In this document: in pieces, positions 31,252-41,026 of the stretch
How positions within the stretch are numbered: position 1 is the stretch's first letter
Layout: the number at the start of each line of letters is the position of its first letter
Assembly (NCBI GenBank): GCA_934095965.1
Contig: CAKOKR010000003.1
Span: 1-52,903, forward strand
Origin: an uncultured Bacilli bacterium
GTDB lineage: Bacteria > Bacillota_I > Bacilli_A > RF39 > UBA660
Length of the DNA stretch: 52,903 nucleotides
Reading direction: 5' to 3'
Notes under the pieces: model-generated
Told to the model about the DNA's origin: nothing
Database searches by the model: none
What the model saw: only the letters and a program-made list of their open reading frames with translations
Made by a program: the position numbers and the translations under genes

Positions 31252-31713
31252 ATGAAAAAAGAAAGAGAAAAATTTTTATCATCAATATATATAATTATCA
31301 AAAATGAAAACGGAGAAATCCTTTTACAAAGAAGACAAGGTACAAAACTATGGCCTGGATTTTTTGCACTGCCAGCTGGTCACATAGATGAAGGTGAAAA
31401 TGCATACGAAGCATTAATACGTGAAGCAAAAGAAGAATTAAACATAAAAATTGATACAAACAACATAGTTGATACATTCGCGGTTAACAGAAAAAATAAA
31501 TCATTGCCACCATACTATGATGTGTACTTTGAAATAAATAAATACGATGGTAAAATAACTATCAATGAACCAGAAAAATGCAGTGAATTAATCTGGGCAG
31601 ATATCAACAACTTACCAACAGACATGATAACTTTTGAAAAAGAAGCAATAAATAATAATTTAAAAGGTATAAAATTTAGTGTAACATATGCAGATAATGA
31701 AGAAAAATTTTGA
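31252..31713 (+). CDS. Nudix hydrolase
   Basis: 153 residues from ATG 31252, with GAAAGTGAT upstream; a longer in-frame reading would start inside the secA terminator. The Nudix box GHIDEGENAYEALIREAKEELNI (residues about 44-66; G-x5-E-x7-RE-x2-EE) is complete, so it can bind Mg2+ and cleave a nucleoside diphosphate linked to another group. LLQRRQGTKLWPGFFALPAG before the box is typical of MutT-like branches. The substrate cannot be told. It begins a run of four small unknown or housekeeping genes after secA. Confidence 0.9.
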   Translation: MKKEREKFLSSIYIIIKNENGEILLQRRQGTKLWPGFFALPAGHIDEGENAYEALIREAKEELNIKIDTNNIVDTFAVNRKNKSLPPYYDVYFEINKYDGKITINEPEKCSELIWADINNLPTDMITFEKEAINNNLKGIKFSVTYADNEEKF

Positions 31714-31731
31714 GTAGTGAGGTGTTGCAAA

Positions 31732-32541
31732 ATGAATACAAAAACAAAATATAAAATATGTAGCAAACAATTAAGTAGTGATTTAGATGTAATAATTCAA
31801 GCTTTTATTAATACTTATGGAACTGAGTATTCAGATTTTATCATTAATAGATTTAAAGAACTAAAGATTATTTGGTATGATGATGAAATACAAAATTATA
31901 GCAATATAAATGATATAATAGAAACCTCTTTACCAAAAGAAATTATAGATGAATACTTAAAGAAATATAAAGAGAAATGTTTTTCACAAAGTGCTTTTCT
32001 TGCTGAATTAGATGTTTTAGTTTTACCTTTATCATATAATATAACCCATATAATTCACGAAATGAATCATATGATTAGTAGCCATGTTTTATCAAAAAAT
32101 CCATTAAGAATAATAAGTGGTTTAAGTACAATAACAGAACAAAATGATGGAGTGGTATCCAATGACAGTGATTTAAATGAAGTAATAAATCAAAAAATAA
32201 CAATAGATATTTTGGAAGAACTAAAAAAAATAGGTATAGATTTAAAAGTATCTTCATCTTGGCAAGAACGTCTATTTCCATTAGTTAATTTATTTTACAA
32301 AACATTTAAAGATGAAATAAAGAAAATATATGTTACCGGTGATTTATTATCTTTTGTTAAAAACATCGGAGAACAATCCTATATCGAATTTACTCAAATT
32401 ATGTTTTTAAAATGTTTTAAAGCACGCAGAAAAATCACAAAAGGCGAAACTCAAATTGTTTCTAACGATGACGTAAAACAATTAGAAACATTAGTGTTTA
32501 TGATGAATGAAACTAGAAATCAACAAAATATAAAAAGATAG
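31732..32541 (+). CDS. Putative zincin-like protein with HExxH motif
   Basis: 269 residues from ATG 31732 (GTGAGGTG upstream). Not a family I recognise. No signal peptide or membrane segment, so cytoplasmic. The central motif THIIHEMNHMISSH (about 105-118) has HExxH (109-113) with another His five residues later, which would fit a gluzincin- or minigluzincin-like metalloprotease. The rest is helical and charged. It lies 18 bases after the Nudix gene. The motif could also be accidental, but its surroundings (hydrophobic residues before HE) look like a real zinc-binding helix. Confidence 0.55.
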   Translation: MNTKTKYKICSKQLSSDLDVIIQAFINTYGTEYSDFIINRFKELKIIWYDDEIQNYSNINDIIETSLPKEIIDEYLKKYKEKCFSQSAFLAELDVLVLPLSYNITHIIHEMNHMISSHVLSKNPLRIISGLSTITEQNDGVVSNDSDLNEVINQKITIDILEELKKIGIDLKVSSSWQERLFPLVNLFYKTFKDEIKKIYVTGDLLSFVKNIGEQSYIEFTQIMFLKCFKARRKITKGETQIVSNDDVKQLETLVFMMNETRNQQNIKR

Positions 32542-32602
32542 AAAAAATTAAGTGGTAGTACATGAAACTATTCACTCTAACAAATAAATAAGGAGGTTAA
32601 AA

Positions 32603-33172
32603 ATGAAAATCATATTAGGTTCTAAAAATCCATCAAAAGCAAATGCAATAAAATTAGCAATGGAATCTATCGGATATAATGATATAATAATAACACCAAT
32701 AGATGTTCCATCCCAAGTTAGTTCAAAACCAATTAATGAAGACACTCTAATCGGAGCTCAAAATAGAAATAAAAATTTATATAAATACTGTCAAGAAAAC
32801 AACATTGATTTTGACTTATTAATAAGCATCGAAGGTGGTTATGAACAAGTTAATAACATATATTTTATTGTAACTTATGCTTCAATCATAGATAATAAAA
32901 ATAACGAATTTATTGGAAAATCTCAAGGATTACAAATTTCTAAGGCAATGTTTGAATGGGTAAGTAATGGCAACTCATTAAATAAAGTAATTGAATCAAT
33001 CATAGAAAATAGTGAAAACAAAAAAGCAAATGGTATATCAGGTTATTTAACAAATGGATTTTATAAAAGAGACATATTTGATAGAAGTGCCATCATAAGT
33101 GCATTAGAATCATATATAAATTACAATCAAAGTTATCAACAATTAGAAAGAAGTTTAATAAAGACAAAATAA
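32603..33172 (+). CDS. DUF84 non-canonical purine NTP phosphatase (YjjX/XTPase-like)
   Basis: 189 residues. It begins MKIILGSKNPSKANAIKLAM, the ITPase-like SxNxxK motif, followed by VPSQVSSKPINEDTLIGAQNR and SIEGG, where the Glu is a metal ligand; GISGYLTNGFYKR and DRSAII complete the DUF84 pattern. Such enzymes hydrolyse ITP/XTP to keep the nucleotide pool clean. A perfect AAGGAGG site precedes it. The neighbouring Nudix gene has a related sanitation role, but the two are not clearly one operon. Confidence 0.85.
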   Translation: MKIILGSKNPSKANAIKLAMESIGYNDIIITPIDVPSQVSSKPINEDTLIGAQNRNKNLYKYCQENNIDFDLLISIEGGYEQVNNIYFIVTYASIIDNKNNEFIGKSQGLQISKAMFEWVSNGNSLNKVIESIIENSENKKANGISGYLTNGFYKRDIFDRSAIISALESYINYNQSYQQLERSLIKTK

Positions 33173-33193
33173 TAATTATCGGAGGTTTTGGTA

Positions 33194-33892
33194 ATGAAAA
33201 TAACAAATGAAAAAGAAGTAACACAAATAATAATTGATTTAATTAATAAATTACATCCAGTTAAAACACCACGAATAGATTTAAACATTCCAAGTTTCAA
33301 AATGCCAGCAACAGATATAATAATAAATTTGGTAGAAGAAGATAACTTGCCATACACATTTATTAACATACTTGATGGAACCCAAAGTTTCAAAGAAAGC
33401 ATAGAACAAGGAAAAATATTAATATCAAATTATCTAGATAATAACACTCTAAAAGAATTAATAGACTTCTTATTTTTAAATTTTCCCATAATATACAACT
33501 TTAATGTAAATGAAAATTCCTTATCTTTAGACTTTTCTTTTTCTAAAAACAAAGATTTTTTAAAAACACCAGGTTTGTCACTAGAAAGCCTAAATTTAGA
33601 AATTAATATTAATGATTTAAAATTAAAACATCAACTAACGAATTATCTAATATTTATAATGAACACATATTACAATGAATTAAAACAAACCTCATTTTGG
33701 CAAGAAAATATGCAAAAATATAAGGAAAAATTAATATTAGAAATGGAATATAAATTCATAATGGGTTTTCTATCTCATTTAAATGAAAATGAAATAAGAA
33801 AATTGCTTGTTAATATAAATAATGAAAGATTCATAGAAATAATGAATAACATGAATTCAAAAGAAACAAAATTAGAAAGATTATTACCTTAA
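33194..33892 (+). CDS. Hypothetical cytoplasmic protein
   Basis: 232 residues from ATG 33194 (CGGAGG eight bases upstream). Not recognised. No signal peptide or membrane segment; alternating strands and helices, with LPYTFINILDGTQSFKES and FLFLNFPIIYNFNVNEN in the first half and a helical second half (FWQENMQKYKEKLILEMEY). It follows the DUF84 gene by 21 bases with its own strong ribosome site and ends at a good terminator, so the two probably share a transcript. Confidence 0.6.
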   Translation: MKITNEKEVTQIIIDLINKLHPVKTPRIDLNIPSFKMPATDIIINLVEEDNLPYTFINILDGTQSFKESIEQGKILISNYLDNNTLKELIDFLFLNFPIIYNFNVNENSLSLDFSFSKNKDFLKTPGLSLESLNLEININDLKLKHQLTNYLIFIMNTYYNELKQTSFWQENMQKYKEKLILEMEYKFIMGFLSHLNENEIRKLLVNINNERFIEIMNNMNSKETKLERLLP

Positions 33893-33893
33893 A

Positions 33894-33926
33894 TTGTTGA
33901 TAACTACATAGTTATTAACAATTTTT
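33894..33926 (+). terminator. Terminator after 33194-33892
   Basis: TTGTTGATAACT (33894-33905), loop ACAT, AGTTATTAACAA (33910-33921), then T5; 12-bp stem with one G-T pair. Confidence 0.85.
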
Positions 33927-33955
33927 AAATTCAAAAAAATTAATCTTCAAATTAC

Positions 33956-33984
33956 TTGACAATGAATACATATTTTTCTATAAT
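33956..33984 (+). promoter_or_regulatory. Perfect consensus sigma-A promoter
   Basis: TTGACA (33956-33961), 17 bases, TATAAT (33979-33984): no mismatch. The only fully consensus promoter noticed in the window. Confidence 0.9.
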
Positions 33985-34016
33985 AGTGCATACACGTTAA
34001 GAAGGAGAGATATAAA

Positions 34017-34487
34017 ATGAACACAGAAAAAAATATTAAATTAAAAGTAGTAAATACTTATAGCAAAGGATTCGATTCAGTAAAAAATGAAGAAACAAGT
34101 CCATTAGTTATAAATCTTCCTGAAGATAAGTACACTGAACTAATTAATGGAAACCTAAAATTTGAAGTTTATGAAACAAACGAAGAATTTAATCAATATT
34201 TATTCAACATCTATGTTGGCGAAGTATACACATTCGGACAAATGAGAAAAATGTATCCAATGTTTACATTTTCTGAAGGAATGAGTTGGTTAGAACTATC
34301 AGTTATTAATGATGAAACTCCATGTGTATTCTACAAGGATGTTTACAAAAAATATGTACTTCTTGCAAAATTAAATCCAGAAGATTTAGTAGTAAAAGAC
34401 AACCTAGAATTACAAAATTTATTAGAAAATCTAGCAATGGAATTAGAAAATCCAGAACAAACAATGTCAAGAACACGAAATATTTAA
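34017..34487 (+). CDS. Hypothetical protein under a consensus promoter
   Basis: 156 residues, not recognised. Soluble, acidic, no signal peptide. The first half is beta-rich (KLKVVNTYSKGFDSVKNEE, then LKFEVYETNEEFNQYLFNIY); the middle has MRKMYPMFTFSEGMSWLEL and the end is a Leu/Glu-rich helix. An AGAAGGAGAG ribosome site and the perfect promoter suggest it is one of the most highly expressed proteins here. It is a single-gene unit. Confidence 0.65.
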   Translation: MNTEKNIKLKVVNTYSKGFDSVKNEETSPLVINLPEDKYTELINGNLKFEVYETNEEFNQYLFNIYVGEVYTFGQMRKMYPMFTFSEGMSWLELSVINDETPCVFYKDVYKKYVLLAKLNPEDLVVKDNLELQNLLENLAMELENPEQTMSRTRNI

Positions 34488-34567
34488 TAAACTTAATCAA
34501 AAAAGCTTTTAGTTATACCTCATCCATGATATAATTAGTACGTTAAAAAAATATTCAGAGGTGTAAA

Positions 34568-36775
34568 ATGGAAAGCAGTAAAAAATATTATAAAGATTTA
34601 AATATAATCCGATTAGTAGCGTGTATCGCAGTACTATTTTATCACCTTGGTCTATTAAAAGGTGGTTATTTAGCTGTATGCACTTTCTTTGTATTAACTG
34701 GTTATTTATCCGTAGTATCATCATTTAATAAGAAACCCTTTTCAATAAAAGAATATTATAAAAATAGATTAATTAAAGTATATATTCCGTTAGTGATTGT
34801 AGTATTCATAACAATCGGAGTAACATCATTTTTTAAAAATGTTTACTGGATAAGCCTTAAAAATGAAACTACATCAGTACTACTGGGATACAACAACTTT
34901 TGGCAGATTAGTGCTAACTTAGATTACTTTGCAAGACATGTTGATTCACCATTTATGCACCTATGGTATATTGGAATTCTTCTACAATTTGAATTAATAT
35001 TCCCATTCCTATTTAAATTACTAAAAAAATCTGGTGAAAAAATAGATAAACTAATGCCTTGTATAATTCCGTTAGTGTTTGCCACTGCAAGCATCATCTA
35101 CTTTTTAATAGCATCTCATTCATCAAATATCATGAATGCATACTATAACACATTTGCAAGGTGTTTCTCGATATTCTTCGGAGTATCACTAGGATTTATT
35201 CATTCATATTATAAACCATTAATACCAGAAAAAATAAAGAAAGGAGGATTATCGAAAGTATTATTCTATATTTATCTTGGAATTTCCCTAATCTTATTTA
35301 TATTTGTAAAATCAACATCAAATCTTTTTACAATAAGCATGATTTTAGTAACTCTTATCTCATGTCGTCTTATAGATTATGGAACCACTAACAAGTCTGA
35401 GTTAAATATTTTTGATAAAATAGTAAAAAGAGTATCAGATATTAGTTATGAAATATATTTAATTCAATATCCGGTAATTTACTTATCACAATATATTAAC
35501 ATTAATCATCACTTGAAAACGCCTTTAATAATTATAGTTACAATAATACTTTCATATATATTAAATATGGCTACAAGAAAAAGAAAAAAAATTAAAGTTA
35601 CTGGTATCATTTTATTAATTGTTATCATCGGAGCATCGACATTTGGAGCTTACAAATACATAACAGTAAAAAATCATCAAAAGGAAATGAAAGAACTCGA
35701 AGCAGAACTCGCAGAAAATGCAAAAATTATGGAAGAAAAACAAAAGGAGTATCAACAAATAAAACAACAAGAAGAAGATGACTGGACAAAAGAATTAGAA
35801 AAGTTAGAATCTGAAGCAAACTATGAAGAACTAACCAAGGCTTTACCAGTAACATTCATCGGTGACTCAGTAATGCTCGGAGCAATGAACAATTTACATG
35901 AAACTTTCCCAAATAGTTATTTTGATTCAAAAGAATCACGTTCAACATACGTAGGTTATCAAATAATCAGTGAATTAAAGGAAAATAACAAACTTGGTGA
36001 CCCAGTGGTTATCCATCTTGGAACAAATGGTGATTGTAGAAACGGTTGCAAAGAAAAAATAATGGACCTTTTAACAGATCGAACAGTTTTCTGGATAAAT
36101 ACAACAAATATGCCAAGTGTTAATGAAAGCCTAAATGAGTTATCAACAAAATATTCTAACCTTCACATCATTGATTGGTACACATTATCACAAGGACAAA
36201 AAGATTGGTTCTATTCAGATGGAATACATCTTCCCCCAAAAGGTAGAAAAGAATATACAAATATTGTTTACAATGCAATATATAATGTATACAAAGATAC
36301 TTTTAAAACTAAAAAGGAAGAATTAATCAAGGAACATAAAGAAGAATTAAAAAATAAAACAACTTTTTATGGGAATGATATCCTCTTTTATAACTTCGAA
36401 GCGATTCAAACAAACTTCAGCGATGCAAAATTTGAAGTTAAGAAAGACTTTAGTTATTTAGATTTAAAAGAATCAATTGAAAAATCTATCAAAGAAGATA
36501 CATTATCTAAAAAAATAGTAATAGCTTTTGATAATTCAACAGTAATATCTACCAAAGAATATCAAGAATTAATTGAACTTTGTAAAGATAGCAAATTATA
36601 TATTGTATCAAGTGGAAAACCTTTAGATAGTTTATCAAAATATGATAATGTTGAAGTAATAAATTTCTATAGTAAAATTCAAAAGAAAAAAGATTATTTA
36701 ATGGCGGATGGAATTCATTTAACAGAAAAAGGTAATGAAGCTTTACTAACATTATTAGATAAAAAATTAAATTAG
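34568..36775 (+). CDS. OatA-like acyltransferase with two SGNH domains
   Basis: 735 residues. The first ~345 are an acyltransferase-3 membrane domain (about ten segments) with the usual N-terminal LNIIRLVACIAVLFYHLG. A coiled, charged stalk (about 365-420) leads to an SGNH domain: GDSVMLG (about 429-435), HLGTNGDC and SDGIHLPPKG (catalytic Asp/His about 551/554), complete. A second copy (about 595-735) has YGNDILFYN where GDS is expected, but keeps ADGIHLTEKG. The first part fits peptidoglycan O-acetylation (OatA; lysozyme resistance). The second copy looks non-catalytic. A TGATATAAT box (34527-34535) and a GAGGTG site precede it. Confidence 0.85.
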   Translation: MESSKKYYKDLNIIRLVACIAVLFYHLGLLKGGYLAVCTFFVLTGYLSVVSSFNKKPFSIKEYYKNRLIKVYIPLVIVVFITIGVTSFFKNVYWISLKNETTSVLLGYNNFWQISANLDYFARHVDSPFMHLWYIGILLQFELIFPFLFKLLKKSGEKIDKLMPCIIPLVFATASIIYFLIASHSSNIMNAYYNTFARCFSIFFGVSLGFIHSYYKPLIPEKIKKGGLSKVLFYIYLGISLILFIFVKSTSNLFTISMILVTLISCRLIDYGTTNKSELNIFDKIVKRVSDISYEIYLIQYPVIYLSQYININHHLKTPLIIIVTIILSYILNMATRKRKKIKVTGIILLIVIIGASTFGAYKYITVKNHQKEMKELEAELAENAKIMEEKQKEYQQIKQQEEDDWTKELEKLESEANYEELTKALPVTFIGDSVMLGAMNNLHETFPNSYFDSKESRSTYVGYQIISELKENNKLGDPVVIHLGTNGDCRNGCKEKIMDLLTDRTVFWINTTNMPSVNESLNELSTKYSNLHIIDWYTLSQGQKDWFYSDGIHLPPKGRKEYTNIVYNAIYNVYKDTFKTKKEELIKEHKEELKNKTTFYGNDILFYNFEAIQTNFSDAKFEVKKDFSYLDLKESIEKSIKEDTLSKKIVIAFDNSTVISTKEYQELIELCKDSKLYIVSSGKPLDSLSKYDNVEVINFYSKIQKKKDYLMADGIHLTEKGNEALLTLLDKKLN

Positions 36776-36800
36776 ACTTATTAATAAATAGGTCTTTTTT
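36774..36800 (+). terminator. Terminator of the acyltransferase gene
   Basis: AGACTTATT (36774-36782) and AATAGGTCT (36787-36795) form a 9-bp stem with one G-T pair, then T6. The stem begins inside the TAG stop codon. Confidence 0.8.
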
Positions 36801-36826
36801 ATTAAATAAATTTTCAAACAAATGTA

Positions 36827-36855
36827 TTGACAATATTTCAAACATATGTTATGAT
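36827..36855 (+). promoter_or_regulatory. Promoter of the ABC-F gene
   Basis: TTGACA (36827-36832), 17 bases, TATGAT (36850-36855). It resembles the RNA promoter at 28445: both read GTATTGACAATA and end the spacer with CATATGT. A leader of about 70 bases follows. Confidence 0.8.
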
Positions 36856-36931
36856 AAAAACACTTTTAAAAAATTACTTGTTAAACAGGTTGATATATAT
36901 TATAATAAACAAAAAGGAAGGAGGGTTATTC

Positions 36932-38557
36932 ATGAAAATAGATAATTTGTGCATGTCTTTTGGAACTCAAGTTATTTTTGATAATGCTTCATTCCAAGTT
37001 AATAACAATGATAAAGTGGGTATAATCGGAGTAAATGGTGCAGGTAAATCAACATTATTAAATATATTATTAGGTAATTTAACTCCGGATAGTGGAACTA
37101 TTAAATTAGATACCAAAATAAAAATTGGATACTTGCCTCAAGTTATAATGGATGATGTAGAAAACAAAGATGAAACTGTATTTGATTATCTTCTTGAAGG
37201 AAGACCAATAAAAAATTTAAAAAAAGAACTCGAAGATTTATACCAAACTATTTCAACAATAGATAATGATTATGAATTAAAAAAATATTATAAAAAAATT
37301 AATAAAGTAAGTGAATTACTAGAATACTATGATGAATATAATGCAGAATCAATACTCCTTAAAATAATAAGTGGGATGAATATAAATGATGAATTACTAG
37401 ATTTAAAATTAAACGATATATCCGGTGGTCAAAAATCAAAAATTGCATTTGCAAGATTATTATATAGTAACCCAGAAATACTTTTACTAGATGAACCAAC
37501 CAATCACTTAGATTTAGATACAAAAGATTATATAATTGATTACTTAAAAAAATATCATGGAATTATTCTAGTTATTTCCCATGACACAGAATTCTTAAAT
37601 GAAGTTACTAACAAAACTTTATATGTTGATAAAATAAAACATGACATTACAATTTATAATGGTAACTATGAAAAGTATCAAAAGATAAAACAAGAAAGAG
37701 ACTTAGCAAAGAAAAGATTATATGATCGTCAAATTAAAGAAGAAGAAAAATTAAAAAACATTATTGCAAAATACATTGGTGGCAATGAAAAGAAAGCAAA
37801 TATTGCAAAAGATAGAATTAAAAAATTAGAAAGATTACAAAAAGAAAAAGTAACACTTGAAAAAAATAATAAATATACAAGATTTAATATTCAAATAAAT
37901 AGACCAAGTTATAGCATTCCAATAAAATGTAATAATCTTACATTTGGTTATGATGAAGATAATTTATTATACCAAAATTTAAACTTTGATTTATCACGCG
38001 GAGAAAAACTACTAGTTGTAGGTGAAAATGGTATTGGTAAGACAACACTTTTAAGATTAATAATGGGATACTTAAAACCAATCGAAGGTAGTATTGAAAT
38101 AACAGATAAAACTGATATAGCATATTATGCACAAGAACATGAAATATTAGATACAAATAAAACAATTCTTAATAACTTTAGAAATTTTGGATTAGCAGAT
38201 TATGAAATACGAAGAGTGCTTGGTAGTTTCTTATTTTCTGGAGATGATATTTACAAAAATATAGAAGTTTTATCACCAGGTGAACGAAGTCGTGTTGCAT
38301 TAGCAAAAATATCTTTAAGTGGTGCTAATACTTTATTACTAGATGAACCAACTAATCATTTAGACCCAATGACCCAATCAATAATTGCTGATACTTTTAA
38401 AAATTACAAAGGAACTATGTTAGTAGTTTCACACAATCTAGATTTTGTAGATAATCTTGGAATAAATAGAATGTTACTTTTACCAAGTGGAAGAATTACA
38501 TATTATGATAGAGACATAGTTATGCATTATGAATTAGATGATGAAGAAATTTTATAA
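36932..38557 (+). CDS. ABC-F family ATPase
   Basis: 541 residues from ATG 36932 behind GGAAGGAGG; an in-frame start 35 codons earlier lies over the promoter. Two ABC domains without membrane parts: first GVNGAGKST, SGGQKSKIAFARLL, LLLDEPTNHLD; second GENGIGKTT, LSPGERSRVALAKI, LLLDEPTNHLD. The linker (about 245-300) is the helical P-site tRNA interaction motif. ABC-F proteins act on ribosomes: translation factors (EttA/Uup/YdiF types) or antibiotic-resistance factors. The fairly long leader with a strong promoter would suit an inducible resistance factor, but the sequence alone does not decide. Confidence 0.9.
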   Translation: MKIDNLCMSFGTQVIFDNASFQVNNNDKVGIIGVNGAGKSTLLNILLGNLTPDSGTIKLDTKIKIGYLPQVIMDDVENKDETVFDYLLEGRPIKNLKKELEDLYQTISTIDNDYELKKYYKKINKVSELLEYYDEYNAESILLKIISGMNINDELLDLKLNDISGGQKSKIAFARLLYSNPEILLLDEPTNHLDLDTKDYIIDYLKKYHGIILVISHDTEFLNEVTNKTLYVDKIKHDITIYNGNYEKYQKIKQERDLAKKRLYDRQIKEEEKLKNIIAKYIGGNEKKANIAKDRIKKLERLQKEKVTLEKNNKYTRFNIQINRPSYSIPIKCNNLTFGYDEDNLLYQNLNFDLSRGEKLLVVGENGIGKTTLLRLIMGYLKPIEGSIEITDKTDIAYYAQEHEILDTNKTILNNFRNFGLADYEIRRVLGSFLFSGDDIYKNIEVLSPGERSRVALAKISLSGANTLLLDEPTNHLDPMTQSIIADTFKNYKGTMLVVSHNLDFVDNLGINRMLLLPSGRITYYDRDIVMHYELDDEEIL

Positions 38558-38612
38558 AACTATTTAAATAAATTAAACTTTATGTTATTATTAATATAAG
38601 GAGATGATGTTT

Positions 38613-39701
38613 GTGAAAAAGAAAGAAACAATTTTAAAAATAAGTGCCTTTATAGTACTTATCATCGGAGTAATTGCAGTAGCAGTAAAAAAAGAAAACA
38701 ACAAACCTATTAAAGAGACAAAAGGTGTAACAGTCATACCAACAATGTATGATGAAATAACTAAAGACACAGCATGGAGTCCAACATTCCAACTAGTTTG
38801 GAATGACTTAAAAAATGAAGTTGTAGAACAAGATATAGTATTTAAAAATAAAAACAAAGCGGTAGAAAATCTTAATAAAGAATACTTTACTAAAGACATG
38901 ATATCAGATGAATATTATTATAAAAATTATGGACTTAAAACGTTAAAACTAAAAGAAGAAATTGAAAAAGGTATCAAAGAAAAATTTAATCAAGAAAGTG
39001 ATATCTTAAATGATTTTAGTTGGAATGAAGAAGATTTAAATAATTTTGAATCAAACACAAAAAGATATTTCTTTTACTCAATGTTATACCGTGAGTTTGA
39101 ATATGAATATAAATTTAAAGAACTAGATAATGGACCATTTAATGATAAAGAAAATATTAGATACTTTGGCATAACAAATAAATCAAATAAAAAAGTAAGA
39201 TCACAAATCAGTGTGTTATTTTATAACAACTCAGATGAATTTGCAATATCAGTTAAGACTAAAAATAATGATGAAGTAATTTTTTATAAAAATCCAAACG
39301 GAGATACATTTGCAACAATTTATGAAAATTTATTAAAAAATAAAGAAGAATACACAGGAAGCAGAAATATGTCAGATGAAGATACATTCAAAGCACCATA
39401 TATTGATTTTAAAGTAAAGCAAGAATACAAAGATTTAGAAAATAAAACATTTTTAGCAAAAGATGGTGATGAATGTGAAATATATCAAGCACTTCAAAGT
39501 ATTGAATTTAGATTAGATGAAACTGGTGGTAAAGTAAAAAGTGAAGCAGCAATGGATATGACAAAAACAGTGAGTTATGGACCAAACGATATAAGATATT
39601 TTAATGTTGATAATACATTTGCATTATTTATTAAAGAAGAAAATAAAGATGTACCATACTTTGCCTTAAAGGTTGATGATATAACAAAATATCAACAATA
39701 G
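38613..39701 (+). CDS. Membrane-anchored hypothetical protein
   Basis: 362 residues from GTG 38613, nine bases after AAGGAG; the ATGs at 38604 and 38607 lie in the ribosome-site region. One N-terminal membrane segment (about 6-25), then a large extracellular part rich in Lys, Glu and Asn. Features include WSPTFQLVWNDLKNEV, YYKNYGLKTLKLKEEI, and near the end KSEAAMDMTKTVSYG followed by FALFIKEENKDVPYFALKV. The ending loosely recalls the reactive-loop and last strands of serpins, but I do not claim that. No enzyme motif found. Probably an envelope-exposed protein. Confidence 0.65.
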   Translation: MKKKETILKISAFIVLIIGVIAVAVKKENNKPIKETKGVTVIPTMYDEITKDTAWSPTFQLVWNDLKNEVVEQDIVFKNKNKAVENLNKEYFTKDMISDEYYYKNYGLKTLKLKEEIEKGIKEKFNQESDILNDFSWNEEDLNNFESNTKRYFFYSMLYREFEYEYKFKELDNGPFNDKENIRYFGITNKSNKKVRSQISVLFYNNSDEFAISVKTKNNDEVIFYKNPNGDTFATIYENLLKNKEEYTGSRNMSDEDTFKAPYIDFKVKQEYKDLENKTFLAKDGDECEIYQALQSIEFRLDETGGKVKSEAAMDMTKTVSYGPNDIRYFNVDNTFALFIKEENKDVPYFALKVDDITKYQQ

Positions 39702-39754
39702 TAATTTAAAAATAAAATCTATTATGATATAATTTATATAAGGAGATGAATAAA

Positions 39755-41017
39755 ATGAAAATACCTTTTAAAAGAGGAAATATACTACTTCCTAAAAATA
39801 CAGATATGACAAAATGGAGTGTAGTAGCTTGTGATCAATATACAAGTGAACCAGAATATTGGGCTGATGTTGAAAAAATCGTCGGAGATAATCCTTCAAC
39901 ACTAAAATTAACATTACCAGAAATATATCTTGAAGAAGAAAATGTTCAAGAAAGAATTAATAATATTAATGAAAATATGAAAACATTAATGGATGGAGAT
40001 TTCTTTAAAGAATATAAAGATAGCATGATATATTTACGAAGAACTCAAAAAGATGGGAAAGTTCGTGAAGGTTTAATGGGAATCGTTGACCTTGAAGGTT
40101 ACAATTATGAAGTTGGCAGCCAAACCCCAATCAGAGCAACTGAAAAAACAGTTATTGAAAGAATTCCACCACGTGTTAAAATCAGAGAAAATGCAACATT
40201 AGAACTTCCACATATTATGATTTTAATTGATGATGATAAAAAAGATATTATTGAATCACTAAAAACAAAAGTAAATGAAAATGATGTTGTTTATGATTTT
40301 GATTTAATGAAAGAAGGGGGACACATCAAAGGATATTCACTTAATAATGATGCAATGGATGAAATTGATAAAAAGTTAGAACTTTTAGCAGATAAAGAAA
40401 CATTTGAGAATAAATATAATGTGAAAGACAAAGGTGTTTTACTATTTGCAATGGGAGATGGAAATCATTCACTAGCAACAGCCAAGGCTTGTTATGAAAA
40501 CTTAAAGAAAACAATGAGTGAAGAAGAATACTTAAATAACCCAGCTCGTTATGCTTTAGTGGAACTTGTAAATCTTCATAGTGATGCTTTAGAATTCGAA
40601 GCTATCAACAGAGTTGTATTTGATACAAATCCAGAAAATTTAATAAAAAAATTAAAAGAATATTATATTATTAACAAAGAAGGAAACGGCGAAAAATTTG
40701 AAATAATAACAAAAGATAAAGATGAAATTTGGTATATTGAAAATCCAAAATCAAATATTTCTGTTGGTTCAATTCAAATATTCCTAGATGAATACCTAAA
40801 AGAAAATGCTGGAAAAATAGATTATATTCATGGTGAAGAAGTAACTAAAGAATTAACTCGTAAAAATGATAAGAATGTAGGTTTTATATTTGATGCAATG
40901 CCAAAGAGTGAATTATTTAAAACAGTTATTTTAGATGGTTCACTTCCAAGAAAAACTTTCTCAATGGGTCATTCATATGACAAGAGATATTATCTTGAAG
41001 CAAGAAGGATAAAATAA
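39755..41017 (+). CDS. DUF1015 family protein
   Basis: 420 residues from ATG 39755 (AAGGAG nine bases upstream). Family hallmarks: WSVVACDQYTSEPEYW at the N-terminus, YLRRTQKDGKVREGLMGIVD, the FAMGDGNHSLATAK motif in the middle and MGHSYDKRYYLEARRI at the end. DUF1015 proteins are widespread in anaerobic Bacillota, often beside serine or phosphoglycerate genes; a PLP- or HTH-unrelated fold with unknown role. Here it stands alone between envelope genes. Confidence 0.88.
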   Translation: MKIPFKRGNILLPKNTDMTKWSVVACDQYTSEPEYWADVEKIVGDNPSTLKLTLPEIYLEEENVQERINNINENMKTLMDGDFFKEYKDSMIYLRRTQKDGKVREGLMGIVDLEGYNYEVGSQTPIRATEKTVIERIPPRVKIRENATLELPHIMILIDDDKKDIIESLKTKVNENDVVYDFDLMKEGGHIKGYSLNNDAMDEIDKKLELLADKETFENKYNVKDKGVLLFAMGDGNHSLATAKACYENLKKTMSEEEYLNNPARYALVELVNLHSDALEFEAINRVVFDTNPENLIKKLKEYYIINKEGNGEKFEIITKDKDEIWYIENPKSNISVGSIQIFLDEYLKENAGKIDYIHGEEVTKELTRKNDKNVGFIFDAMPKSELFKTVILDGSLPRKTFSMGHSYDKRYYLEARRIK

Positions 41018-41026
41018 TTACTAAAG

